A stretch of DNA of 64,000 bases from IMG/VR virus record IMGVR_UViG_3300043410_001708, positions 42,270-106,269 of that record. The stretch is one strand, 5' to 3'. The notes under the pieces are model-generated. The model worked only from the letters and a program-made list of their open reading frames with translations, did not search any database and was not told the origin of the DNA. The DNA comes from a virus. A program made the position numbers and the translations under genes. Below are positions 1 to 7,050 of the stretch, one piece after another. Position 1 is the stretch's first letter; each line of letters starts with the position of its first letter.

Positions 1-1477
1 CTTTCTCATTTTCATATTCCTGTTGTGCTTGCAACATCATCTTTTTGAATTTCTTGCGGTCATCATACATTTCAACCATCATCTTAGGTAAGAAACCTTG
101 AATGTCTGTACGGAAGAATTGACCGTTGGGTGTAATTGTGGCACCTTCTAAACTTGAAATGTCAATTTGTCTTTTCAAGAGTTTATCAACAGTAACACCT
201 TGTGAAAGAATGTCACGCATTTCTTGTGTATAGTTTTCTGGTTCAATCAACGTTTCTGGTGAAATATTATATTGCATCATCAAGTGAGGATACAAACTGT
301 TCAAGTCAAACGATGCAACCCAATGATGTAGGCCAACCTGTGGTTCTTTAACGTATGCACCTTCAAACGCAGCATCTTTGTCTTGCACTTCTTTTGGTGG
401 AACAATAATGTCTTTACCGAGTAAATAGGAATATGTCAGAGAATCCCACATACGTGTCTGTGCAAATACATCTTCATAGTTACACTTGGTGTCATATGCA
501 AGAGTCAAAGCCAATTCAATCAACTTTAACTTATCTTCAAGTTTGATAATCAACGCAACGTCTTTAATGTTATATTCAATAAAGAGTTGGTAATTCAATT
601 TGTAAAGTTGGTGTAAGTTTTCATATTCATCGTATGAAATCTTACCTTCACCGAGTTCTACTTGTGCAATATTATCCAAACGATAAGATTCTTGTGACTT
701 GCCACCTGGCGCATACCATTTGTATAGTTCAATATAATCAAGTGATTCGATACCAACGAAACTATATGCAATCAACAATCGACCATTGATATTGGTTTTA
801 CGTTCACTGATATAATTCCATGGAGATAACATCTTGGCTTTATCTTCACCAAGAATCTTACGAAAACGATTGACAAGATATGGTATATCAAAGAACTTGG
901 TATTCCAACCAGTGATAACATCTGGATACATTCTTGACCATAATTCAATAAACTTACTGCAAAGACTGTATTCATCTTTACACTTAATATATGTTACTGT
1001 ATTCGGATTGTCATTACGAAAATCACCACAACCAAACACATAGGTGTGACCATTTAAAAATGTTAATGCGATAGCAGTGATTGGTTCATCGGCTTTGTAA
1101 GGATCAGGGAAACCATTTTCTGAACCAACCTCAATGTCAATAATTGCAATGCTGATTTTATCTTGTTCCCAATCAACCATTTCTGGATGTTGTTCAGCGA
1201 TAAATGCATATTCGAATCTAGTGTTTCCATAGATTTTTGGTGCACCAGGAAGACCATCATATTGTTTTACGAATTCTCTGGCTTCACGGATACCATCAAA
1301 TCGTTTTGGAATAAGGTCTAAACCATCAAGTGATTTATGTGTACCTTTCCCGTTACGGGCTGGCAGATATAGTTGTGGTTCATAATCAATCTTTAGTTTG
1401 ATTCGTTTACCGTCTTTGACACCACGGTAAAGAATTCTGCCACCTAGAGATTGTACATTTGTGTAAAAAGTTGACAT
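1..1477 (-). CDS. 43: DNA polymerase, T4 gp43-like, family B (N-terminal part, cut by window edge)
   Basis: Replicative DNA polymerase of the phage replisome. About 492 N-terminal codons are visible and the C-terminus lies beyond base 1. The 3'-5' exonuclease site is visible: IDIE near residue 115 (Exo I), GWNTKFFDIPY (Exo II) and YNIKDV (Exo III). Polymerase motif A follows as SFDLNSLYP. Translation starts at ATG 1477, which overlaps the stop of the upstream Sm-like gene (TAATG), so the two are probably coupled and share the promoter at 1831-1859. I see no intron or intein in the visible part. Confidence 0.93.
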   Translation of the reverse strand, partial: MSTFYTNVQSLGGRILYRGVKDGKRIKLKIDYEPQLYLPARNGKGTHKSLDGLDLIPKRFDGIREAREFVKQYDGLPGAPKIYGNTRFEYAFIAEQHPEMVDWEQDKISIAIIDIEVGSENGFPDPYKADEPITAIALTFLNGHTYVFGCGDFRNDNPNTVTYIKCKDEYSLCSKFIELWSRMYPDVITGWNTKFFDIPYLVNRFRKILGEDKAKMLSPWNYISERKTNINGRLLIAYSFVGIESLDYIELYKWYAPGGKSQESYRLDNIAQVELGEGKISYDEYENLHQLYKLNYQLFIEYNIKDVALIIKLEDKLKLIELALTLAYDTKCNYEDVFAQTRMWDSLTYSYLLGKDIIVPPKEVQDKDAAFEGAYVKEPQVGLHHWVASFDLNSLYPHLMMQYNISPETLIEPENYTQEMRDILSQGVTVDKLLKRQIDISSLEGATITPNGQFFRTDIQGFLPKMMVEMYDDRKKFKKMMLQAQQEYENEK

Positions 1478-1788
1478 TAACCTGTAATAATTTGTTGTTG
1501 ACCTGGAAGAATAATACCTACACCAAAAATTTGATTATAGTTATTGACAAAATCTTCTGCTGGAACATAGTAGTATACAATATGTTCAAGTTTCAAGGCA
1601 ATAGTAGAATCCTTTTTTTGTTCTGCATGAATTGGAAAAGGTGCAAAACCTACGTTTGGTTGGCCATCTTTACCACGAACAATTGCAATACCCAATGGGT
1701 TTTTAATTACCATTTCGTTGAAGTTTTCCGTTTCAATTTCACCAATGAGTTCTTCACCGGTTATCAATTTCATTGCATAAATTTTCAT
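1477..1788 (-). CDS. small Sm/LSm-like protein
   Basis: 103 aa. The N-terminus (MKIYAMKLITGEELIGEIE, then IKNPLGIAIV) has the pattern of a short strongly bent beta-sheet of the Sm/Hfq type, as in small proteins of T4-like aquatic phages. The fold call is inference from pattern. The protein at 26698-27048 has the same outline and may be a paralogue. It is the first gene behind a perfect sigma-70 promoter and overlaps the polymerase start by one base. RNA binding or a regulatory role is possible but not shown. Confidence 0.6.
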   Translation of the reverse strand: MKIYAMKLITGEELIGEIETENFNEMVIKNPLGIAIVRGKDGQPNVGFAPFPIHAEQKKDSTIALKLEHIVYYYVPAEDFVNNYNQIFGVGIILPGQQQIITG

Positions 1789-1830
1789 AATAGTCGCATC
1801 CTAAATAAATATAGTTGATTTGGATCAAAC

Positions 1831-1859
1831 ATTATATCATTTTTTTAATATGTTGTCAA
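1831..1859 (-). promoter_or_regulatory. perfect consensus sigma-70 promoter
   Basis: On the minus strand, TTGACA (1859-1854), a 17-base spacer and TATAAT (1836-1831). Both hexamers match the consensus at six of six positions. Transcription would start near 1824, ahead of the Sm-like gene and the DNA polymerase. Confidence 0.85.
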
Positions 1860-1878
1860 TAGATAAAAATGGTACAAA

Positions 1879-2709
1879 ATGGATCCGTTCACACTTTTTG
1901 CCTTGGCCAACGGTGCAGTTGCCGCTGTGAAAAAAGGTTGTCAGTTATACAAAGATATTAAAGGTGCCGCTGGGGATGTTAAAGCAGTCCTCAAGGATTT
2001 GGACGACCAGTTCCACAAAAAGTATGAAGGTAAACCTGTGCCGCCTGCTGCTGCAAAGCAGTTACAGGAAGAAAAGGCTCGCATTAAAGAATTAAACAAG
2101 CGTAGTGAAGAAAGCACTAATATTTATACAGAGATAGGTGATTATCTTGGTCAATACTATGACAATTATTATAAGTGTTTAGCGGTACTTGAACAAGAAG
2201 AAAAACGTAGTGCAACAGAAGTATATACCGGCGGTGATAGTTTAGCCAAGCGTGCATTACAACGTGTTCTTATGCGTAAACAACTAGAAGCCATGGGCAA
2301 AGAATTACGTGAATTGATGATATATCAATCACCACCCGAACTTGGTGCATTATATACTGATGTTGAACTTATGACCAAAGAGTTGGGTGCTCAACAAAAG
2401 ATTCTTATTGCTAAACAGATGGAAGAACAAGCCAAAAAAGCAAAACTAAGAGCACAAAAAATTGAACATTATAAGATGGAGTTTGGTATGATTGTTGCGT
2501 TTCTTATTTTGTTTATTTTCATGGGTTTATTTTGGACTTGGTTGTATTATGATTCGAAGGAAAGACATCCACAAATATGGAATGGAACTTATCAAGCTGA
2601 ATTGGAAAAACAAAAAAGATATCAGGCTCAAAAAATTATGGATGCAATCAAATACCTGGACGAACAAAATTACGAAAATAATAAGAGGTTAATAACAAAT
2701 CAAGAATGA
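1879..2709 (+). CDS. putative membrane protein with long coiled-coil-prone region
   Basis: 276 aa, not recognised. Residues 1-200 are charged and helical, rich in E, K, Q and A. One strong transmembrane segment follows at about 203-224 (MIVAFLILFIFMGLFWTWLYY) and then a charged tail. It is the first gene of a plus-strand cassette, opposite to nearly all its neighbours. Its stop overlaps the next start (ATGA). No clear Shine-Dalgarno sequence precedes the ATG. The topology would fit a lysis or envelope role such as a spanin-like protein, but this is inference. Confidence 0.75.
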   Translation: MDPFTLFALANGAVAAVKKGCQLYKDIKGAAGDVKAVLKDLDDQFHKKYEGKPVPPAAAKQLQEEKARIKELNKRSEESTNIYTEIGDYLGQYYDNYYKCLAVLEQEEKRSATEVYTGGDSLAKRALQRVLMRKQLEAMGKELRELMIYQSPPELGALYTDVELMTKELGAQQKILIAKQMEEQAKKAKLRAQKIEHYKMEFGMIVAFLILFIFMGLFWTWLYYDSKERHPQIWNGTYQAELEKQKRYQAQKIMDAIKYLDEQNYENNKRLITNQE

Positions 2710-2846
2710 AAAGAAATAGATACACATTTTTAGAATGGGTATTTGATGATTTAGGCCTTGCTAAATTTTTATTATTTTTTTATCTTTTTTTATTGTTATT
2801 GGCAACTGGTATATTGTCACTGGTTTGGTGGTACACTAAAAGATGA
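2706..2846 (+). CDS. 46-aa single-pass membrane protein
   Basis: Short ORF: MKRNRYTFLEWVFDDLG, a hydrophobic stretch of about 22 residues (LLFFYLFLLLLATGILSLVWW) and a YTKR tail. It overlaps both neighbours by four bases (ATGA at each junction), which supports translation by coupling. Its size and shape resemble small holin-like or accessory membrane peptides, but no family is recognised. Confidence 0.65.
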   Translation: MKRNRYTFLEWVFDDLGLAKFLLFFYLFLLLLATGILSLVWWYTKR

Positions 2847-3124
2847 AAACCAGTTATCAAGCAGCACTCATAGTTGCTGGACTTATTCTTATGCCGGTGC
2901 TTATAGTCTTACTGGCAAATTATATAAACATAATTGTTATAATTATTACCTTTTCTTTAAGTTTTAGTTTGGTTGCATATTATTTGTATGTTGACATTAA
3001 AGAAGAATTGGATTGGACTCGTAGTGAAGATGAACGATTAACTTATGGATTTAAAGATAATCCTTACAAAATGAGGATGTATAAATTCTATAAAAATTAC
3101 TTCAACACACGCCATGAAAAATAA
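2843..3124 (+). CDS. two-helix membrane protein
   Basis: 93 aa with two adjacent hydrophobic segments (about residues 7-27 and 28-50) and a charged C-terminal tail of about 43 residues (DIKEELDWTRSEDERL...). It is coupled to the previous gene by an ATGA overlap and overlaps the next by 11 bases. The hairpin topology with a short luminal turn would suit a pinholin or holin-type protein. The function is not established. Confidence 0.68.
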   Translation: MKTSYQAALIVAGLILMPVLIVLLANYINIIVIIITFSLSFSLVAYYLYVDIKEELDWTRSEDERLTYGFKDNPYKMRMYKFYKNYFNTRHEK

Positions 3125-3392
3125 ACTATTGTTTACAGTTGTTACAACTGCGGCAACACTCGTTGTTACACATCCAACTATCAATATAAATTTGATGCCG
3201 GATGCTGTCATATATACAAAAAGCACTTTTGAAAGTTCTGATTATTGTAAATTGGAAAAAACTTTTACTGATCCAAGAGGATTACAAGTGTGTGAATATA
3301 AATGTCCATCAACAAGAGGTGGAAACAAAGTTATACATACGACTTCCATAAACAATGCTAGAGCATGTAAATCTAAGGTGGAGGCACCGTAA
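3114..3392 (+). CDS. putative secreted or periplasmic small protein
   Basis: 92 aa. The N-terminus MKNKLLFTVVTTAATLVVTHP looks like a signal peptide or membrane anchor. The rest is polar with four cysteines (YCK, VCEYKC, ACK), so disulfide bonding in the periplasm is plausible. It lies between a membrane protein and a peptidoglycan peptidase. No family is recognised. Its stop overlaps the start of the next short ORF (TAATG). Confidence 0.65.
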   Translation: MKNKLLFTVVTTAATLVVTHPTININLMPDAVIYTKSTFESSDYCKLEKTFTDPRGLQVCEYKCPSTRGGNKVIHTTSINNARACKSKVEAP

Positions 3393-3526
3393 TGTTTAAT
3401 CCCTACGGAGTATTCGATTGTTACATAGAATTTTTATTATACTGTTATTTTTTACCCTACTTCTTGGCCAACAAACAGTCAAAGCAGAATTCTTTACCGC
3501 CAAATCCTGGCTTGTGTCGGATTTAA
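3392..3526 (+). CDS. possible 44-aa ORF or leader overlapping the peptidase start
   Basis: ATG at 3392 has a strong Shine-Dalgarno sequence (GGAGG, 7 bases upstream) and overlaps the previous stop. The product (MFNPYGVFDCYIEFLLYCYF...) has a short hydrophobic core and no known relatives. It runs out of frame through the first part of the peptidase gene. It may be a real small membrane peptide, or a leader that loads ribosomes for the TTG-started peptidase. Confidence 0.4.
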   Translation: MFNPYGVFDCYIEFLLYCYFLPYFLANKQSKQNSLPPNPGLCRI

Positions 3527-4191
3527 ATGGCACTATAATAGATGGTGAAGATTATGATAAGGTTAGACCAATTGCTAGCATAACAAAATTGTTAACAGTT
3601 ATGGTTGTGATGGACACAAAACCTGACATGAATCAAATGTTGATGTTGACCACAAAAATACAAGATAAATTGCCAGCAAAAAATCAAAGTGTCAGTAGAG
3701 GAAATTTAGTACTGATGGCTATAGTACACAGTAGTAACAGAGCCGCATATACTCTGTGTGAGAATTATCCTGGTGGTATGCCCGCTTGTATTAAAGCAAT
3801 GAATGACAAGTTGAAAAAATTAAAAATGGAAAATTCCATTGTTTATGAACCAACAGGTTTAGATAAAAGAAACGTTAGCACTGCAAGAGAACTCATAACA
3901 TTAACAAAGGCAGCGGCTGAATATGAATCCATAGTTTATGCTAGCCGTAAGTCTGAAATAAAAATACAAGTAAAAAAGAAATGGTTTGTTTTTCGTAATA
4001 CAAACCCTATGATTGGTCATTACCAAAATATCGTAGTAAGTAAAACTGGATTTATAAATGAATCGGGTGGATGTATCACGTTGTTACTTGATACAAGTGT
4101 TGGTGATAGAATAGTTGTGGTTCTTGGCAGTAAGAACACTAAGACTAGAATTCCTGAAGCGGAATTTATATATGAGGTGTATAAAGATTAG
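3418..4191 (+). CDS. D-Ala-D-Ala carboxypeptidase/endopeptidase, peptidase S11 (PBP7-like)
   Basis: 257 aa. A penicillin-binding-protein-type serine peptidase predicted to cut peptidoglycan cross-links or stem peptides in the periplasm. A signal peptide is visible (about residues 1-23, ending VKA). The three active-site motifs are intact: SITK at 54-57, SSN at 105-107 and KTG at 209-211. It starts at TTG with GGAG eight bases upstream; no in-frame ATG is available nearby. It ends one base before the initiator tRNA gene on the other strand. A role in lysis or in wall remodelling is inferred. Confidence 0.85.
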   Translation: MLHRIFIILLFFTLLLGQQTVKAEFFTAKSWLVSDLNGTIIDGEDYDKVRPIASITKLLTVMVVMDTKPDMNQMLMLTTKIQDKLPAKNQSVSRGNLVLMAIVHSSNRAAYTLCENYPGGMPACIKAMNDKLKKLKMENSIVYEPTGLDKRNVSTARELITLTKAAAEYESIVYASRKSEIKIQVKKKWFVFRNTNPMIGHYQNIVVSKTGFINESGGCITLLLDTSVGDRIVVVLGSKNTKTRIPEAEFIYEVYKD

Positions 4192-4264
4192 TGGTTGCGG
4201 GTCACGGAGTTGCACCGGAACTGAGGATTATGAGCCCACTGTGATACTATTTCACCAACCCGCT
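4192..4264 (-). tRNA. tRNA-fMet (CAT), initiator type
   Basis: 73 nt cloverleaf with encoded ACCA. Anticodon loop CTCATAA. Position 1 is mismatched with 72 (A-A) and GGG leads into the anticodon loop, both typical of bacterial initiator tRNA. The T stem is weak (three good pairs), which lowers confidence. It lies between two convergent genes. Confidence 0.7.
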
Positions 4265-4451
4265 ATATTTCTTGTTTTTTCTGACGTTGAAGATTTTGTT
4301 CTAAAATTCTGTCAAATTCTTCTTGTTCAGCTTTAGCATCTTCTATTTCTTTTGGTGATGGTTTTCTAAAAATCTTGTCGTAGTTATTAGCAAATGTTTC
4401 CTGTGAAACACTAAATGGTCTTGGACTAGAACCTTTACCACCATCAGACAT
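4263..4451 (-). CDS. small conserved phage protein of unknown function
   Basis: 62 aa, starting MSDGGKGSSPRPFSVSQETF and followed by a charged helix rich in E, Q and K. This opening resembles a small protein common in T4-like phages of aquatic bacteria; its function is unknown to me. It starts two bases downstream of the GroES stop and ends inside the first bases of the initiator tRNA. Confidence 0.75.
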   Translation of the reverse strand: MSDGGKGSSPRPFSVSQETFANNYDKIFRKPSPKEIEDAKAEQEEFDRILEQNLQRQKKQEI

Positions 4452-4453
4452 AT

Positions 4454-4699
4454 TTATTCTCCGTAGATATAAGCAATATCTTCAATCTTCACTACAAAAT
4501 AATCTTGCACTGTTACAGCTTTACCCCAATCTGGTTGCACCACATCACCAATCTGTAACTCAGTAACATCTGGTCCAACTGCAAGTACTTTTGCTCTATC
4601 AGGTTCTTCGGAGTGTCTTAGGATGATTCCTGAAGCGGTCTGTTTAACATTCTCAAGCCGTTCAATCAATACTTTATCGTGCAAGGGTTTAATATTCAT
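4454..4699 (-). CDS. GroES-type co-chaperonin
   Basis: 81 aa with the GroES core: NIKPLHDKVLIERLE, TASGIILR, AKVLAVGPD, IGDVVQPDWGKAV and a C-terminal beta strand. ATG at 4699 was chosen because GAGGAC precedes it and the GroES fold starts there; a longer reading from 4744 adds 15 unrelated residues. The predicted role is to cap GroEL and help fold phage capsid protein, as T4 gp31 does. The region around residues 21-29 (QTASGIILR) corresponds to the mobile loop. Confidence 0.9.
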   Translation of the reverse strand: MNIKPLHDKVLIERLENVKQTASGIILRHSEEPDRAKVLAVGPDVTELQIGDVVQPDWGKAVTVQDYFVVKIEDIAYIYGE

Positions 4700-4785
4700 A
4701 ATGTCCTCAAAATGGAGCGGTCTTCTGCTTTGCTCAGATAACACAAGGGGGTGCCTTGTATCGTACTATTACAAACCGCATTAAA

Positions 4786-4859
4786 TGGAGCGGGATATCA
4801 GAATCGAACTGATGACGAAAGATTGGAAATCTCTAGTTTTGCCATTAAACTAATCCCGC
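4786..4859 (-). tRNA. tRNA-Gly (TCC)
   Basis: 74 nt cloverleaf. Acceptor GCGGGAT/ATCCCGC, anticodon loop TTTCCAA, T loop TTCGATT, encoded TCCA. Confidence 0.93.
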
Positions 4860-4907
4860 ATATAACTATATATGCATCATTTTAAAACACACATAATGCA
4901 TTTTAAA

Positions 4908-4929
4908 ATGAGGACTCTTGCGAGTCCCC
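4908..4929 (-). terminator. hairpin after the Ro60-like gene
   Basis: GGACTC-GCAA-GAGTCC (GNRA-type loop) followed by CATTTTAAAAT on the minus strand, just after the stop at 4936. The T run is short, so it may be a 3' processing or stability hairpin rather than a strong terminator. Confidence 0.45.
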
Positions 4930-4935
4930 ATACCA

Positions 4936-6363
4936 TCACAATACTTTGTAACGGTCATCCATGATGGTTTTAAGCATCACAGATTCTGGTGTAAAGGTTT
5001 CTAAGTCACCCGCCAACAGTGGTTTTACGACTGCTGGTGAGAAACCAGATACCAATGCAGTACCAGAAGTGTCGAACTTTACTGGAGCGTTGCCGTATGC
5101 GGCATTCAAGTTCCAGAATACAACCTTTGGCAAAGTGTATCCTGCTTCTTTGTACTTACGTGCAATCATCTGCATAGCAGAGTCATCATGTCTAACGCAA
5201 GCGTTAAATTGCATGTCTGACAGAATCAATACCATCGCTGGCATTTCTTCTTGTGGCACGCCACCTTTTACTGCTACATCAAGGATTTTTGCAAATGCCT
5301 TGTGTAGGTCGGTAGACATACCCCAATCAGATTTAACCATTTGGTCAATCTTTTGATTGATGTTACCTTTCAAGTGCAACAATTCTGGATTGGTAGAGAA
5401 AGTTAGGAAGGTGTCCTTGAACTTGCCTTCATTCTTATCTGCCAAGTATAGTCCCAAAGAGACTGCTACTTCCAAACAGGTTAGACCTGATTTGGAACCA
5501 TAACCACCTGCAGCGCAGGTCATTGAACCAGAAACATCCACCAAAGGTAGAATGTTTGCATCGCCAACAAAGTTAGGCAAAGCCTCCCATTGTTTTTGCA
5601 CCAAGTCCAATTCGGTCTTGTCGAATTTCATGTAACCACCGATACGGCCTTTCAGCACATCGTATGGGAACACAGCACCTGCATTAACCTTAACTTCTGG
5701 ATTATCACCCTTAACCAACGAAGCAACATATGCTGCATAAGTTGGAGTGTTACGGTTAAAAGCCTTCTTGTAACGGGATGCCGCTACGGAAGGTACGTGT
5801 GAGAAATTGATGGAATCCCAGTCTTTCGCACACATTTGAGTTTCAACCACTTTGGTCATTTCAACCAAAGACTTACGGTAAAACTTTGGGGACATACCAA
5901 AGAACTGACGGATTTCAGCCGCTAGTTTACCTTGGCGAGGAGTCCACTTTGCAGCCAATCCATTCTTCGCACGAAGCGCATCACCCAACATAGTGAATGC
6001 TGCTGACTTCATAACATCAGAATCGAATACAAAAATGTCGTCCCAACGGCCCAATTCAGGAACCTTTGTCAACAATGCTTTTGCGGCTTCTACGTCATTC
6101 TTTTCCAAATAACGCAAGATAGTACGGAACGATTCACGTTCACCGGCACCACCACGAGCATCACGTAACCAAGCAGCAACACGCAAAGCGAGTTCACGGT
6201 TTTCTGCCATTGCAGCTGCGAAAGCAGGCACAATGTTTTTGCCACGGGAAGCACCTGCATTGTAGAACAAATCTACAACTGCATTAGCAGTGGACTTACG
6301 AGCCTTCATACCGTTTGCGGTACGGGCATCTTGATTAACAACGGCATCTACAAAAGTTGACAT
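4936..6363 (-). CDS. Ro60-like RNA-binding protein (TROVE/DUF2828 type with vWA domain)
   Basis: 475 aa. Residues about 20-250 are a helical repeat region with the DUF2828/TROVE-like signature (ALRVAAWLRDARGGAGERESFR, then ELGRWDDI). Residues about 260-450 are a von Willebrand A domain with an intact metal site: DVSGS at 266-270, T351 and D383 in LSDMQF. Ro60 proteins are ring-shaped RNA chaperones that bind misfolded RNA and Y RNAs and act in RNA quality control. ATG 6363 has a GGAG sequence upstream. The Y-RNA-like element E1 ends about 20 bases before the start codon, and a promoter at 6693-6721 would make E2, E1 and this gene one transcript. Binding to these RNAs is inferred from context. 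DUF2828 is close to, but not identical with, classical TROVE. Confidence 0.82.
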   Translation of the reverse strand: MSTFVDAVVNQDARTANGMKARKSTANAVVDLFYNAGASRGKNIVPAFAAAMAENRELALRVAAWLRDARGGAGERESFRTILRYLEKNDVEAAKALLTKVPELGRWDDIFVFDSDVMKSAAFTMLGDALRAKNGLAAKWTPRQGKLAAEIRQFFGMSPKFYRKSLVEMTKVVETQMCAKDWDSINFSHVPSVAASRYKKAFNRNTPTYAAYVASLVKGDNPEVKVNAGAVFPYDVLKGRIGGYMKFDKTELDLVQKQWEALPNFVGDANILPLVDVSGSMTCAAGGYGSKSGLTCLEVAVSLGLYLADKNEGKFKDTFLTFSTNPELLHLKGNINQKIDQMVKSDWGMSTDLHKAFAKILDVAVKGGVPQEEMPAMVLILSDMQFNACVRHDDSAMQMIARKYKEAGYTLPKVVFWNLNAAYGNAPVKFDTSGTALVSGFSPAVVKPLLAGDLETFTPESVMLKTIMDDRYKVL

Positions 6364-6384
6364 AACTTACTCCTCATAAAAAAA

Positions 6385-6507
6385 CAACAGAATACATTTT
6401 TTAGCGCACTACCAATTGTGCTATTCACGCCGAAGCGTAAAACAGGATTCGAACCTGTAACCTCTCCGTTATAAGCGGAAAAATTGTTTGCTGTGAGTAT
6501 TCTAAAA
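6385..6507 (-). ncRNA. Y-RNA-like element E1: circularly permuted tRNA-Ile(UAU) module
   Basis: Read on the minus strand: closing stem AGAATAC (6503-6497) with GTATTCT (6395-6389), and a CACAGCA box. The tRNA parts then come in permuted order: anticodon arm (TTCCG/CGGAG, loop CTTATAA), five-base variable region, T arm (ACAGG-TTCGAAT-CCTGT), acceptor 3' strand TTTACGC, a UUCG tetraloop at 6434-6431, acceptor 5' strand GCGTGAA, TA, and D arm (GCAC-AATTGGTA-GTGC). All four arms pair. There is no free acceptor end and no CCA. A GTTG box follows the closing stem. This fits a Ro60-bound Y RNA that mimics tRNA; a permuted functional tRNA needing cutting and religation is the alternative. Confidence 0.78.
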
Positions 6508-6508
6508 A

Positions 6509-6667
6509 CAACAGGTTAGCTTTCTACTTTTTGTTTACAGTGAGAAATCGAAACTCACCTTCGTTAGGACCATTTCAATAAACACCTTCAAAGGTCGAAA
6601 CCTCCAGTGTTTACCATAGTTACCTAACAGTTCAGTATTATTGAATAATGCTGTAACTAACCTAAAA
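6509..6667 (-). ncRNA. Y-RNA-like element E2, large form
   Basis: Closing stem AGGTTAG (6663-6657) with CTAACCT (6519-6513), a TTACAGCA box and trailing GTTG, as in the other elements. The inside holds a nested stem: GTTAGG/CCTAAC enclosing TAAACAC/GTGTTTA, itself enclosing AGGT-TTCG-ACCT. A T-arm-like hairpin GTGAG/CTCAC containing TTCGATT then leads into CTGTAA, which can pair with TTACAG of the box. Transcription would start about 20 bases upstream, at the promoter 6693-6721. Confidence 0.65.
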
Positions 6668-6692
6668 CCTTTTCAATCTTTCAATACTGTGT

Positions 6693-6721
6693 ATTGTAAC
6701 ACAAAAATTTGTTGTAGTCAA
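6693..6721 (-). promoter_or_regulatory. sigma-70 promoter for E2, E1 and the Ro60-like gene
   Basis: Minus strand TTGACT (6721-6716), 17-base spacer, TACAAT (6698-6693), with TG one base before the -10 (extended -10). The predicted start near 6686 is just ahead of element E2. Confidence 0.75.
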
Positions 6722-6750
6722 GCAGTATGTTGTAAACATACCACAATATT

Positions 6751-6824
6751 TGGTGCCCCATGACAGAATCGAACTGCCGTACCCGGATTACAAAACCGGT
6801 GTAATACCATTATACTAATAGGGC
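6751..6824 (-). tRNA. tRNA-Thr (TGT)
   Basis: 74 nt. Acceptor GCCCTAT/ATGGGGC, anticodon loop TTTGTAA, T loop TTCGATT, encoded ACCA. Confidence 0.92.
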
Positions 6825-6832
6825 AAAAAACT

Positions 6833-6907
6833 TGGAGCGGGTAGTGGGAATCGAACCCACAACTAAACCTTGGCAAGGTCTTGTGTTACCACTAGCACCA
6901 TACCCGC
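6833..6907 (-). tRNA. tRNA-Gly (GCC)
   Basis: 75 nt. Acceptor GCGGGTA/TACCCGC, anticodon loop TTGCCAA, encoded TCCA. The consensus promoter at 6917-6945 would start transcription two or three bases before its 5' end. Confidence 0.93.
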
Positions 6908-6916
6908 ATCATGTGT

Positions 6917-6945
6917 ATTATATATGCTTTACAAACAATTGTCAA
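6917..6945 (-). promoter_or_regulatory. perfect consensus sigma-70 promoter inside the tRNA operon
   Basis: TTGACA (6945-6940), 17-base spacer, TATAAT (6922-6917) on the minus strand. It lies between tRNA-Leu(TAA) and tRNA-Gly(GCC), so the last two tRNAs of the operon can be transcribed separately. Confidence 0.85.
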
Positions 6946-6965
6946 GCACATTTTTAAAAAATATT

Positions 6966-7049
6966 TGGTACGAGTAACCGGAGTCGAACCGGTACGCACA
7001 AGGCGGCAGATTTTAAGTCTGCTGGGTCTACCAATTCCCCCATACTCGC
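6966..7049 (-). tRNA. tRNA-Leu (TAA)
   Basis: 84 nt class II tRNA. Acceptor GCGAGTA/TACTCGT, anticodon loop CTTAAAA, variable arm CGCCTTGTGCG, encoded ACCA. Confidence 0.92.
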
Positions 7050-7050
7050 A

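Noticed and set aside
1-1477. Possible split or intron-interrupted DNA polymerase.
   Set aside because: The visible frame from 1477 to 1 is open and keeps exonuclease and motif A order without a break.
1879-2709. Calling this protein an inner-membrane spanin.
   Set aside because: Its transmembrane segment is near the C-terminus and no outer-membrane lipoprotein partner with a lipobox is visible nearby.
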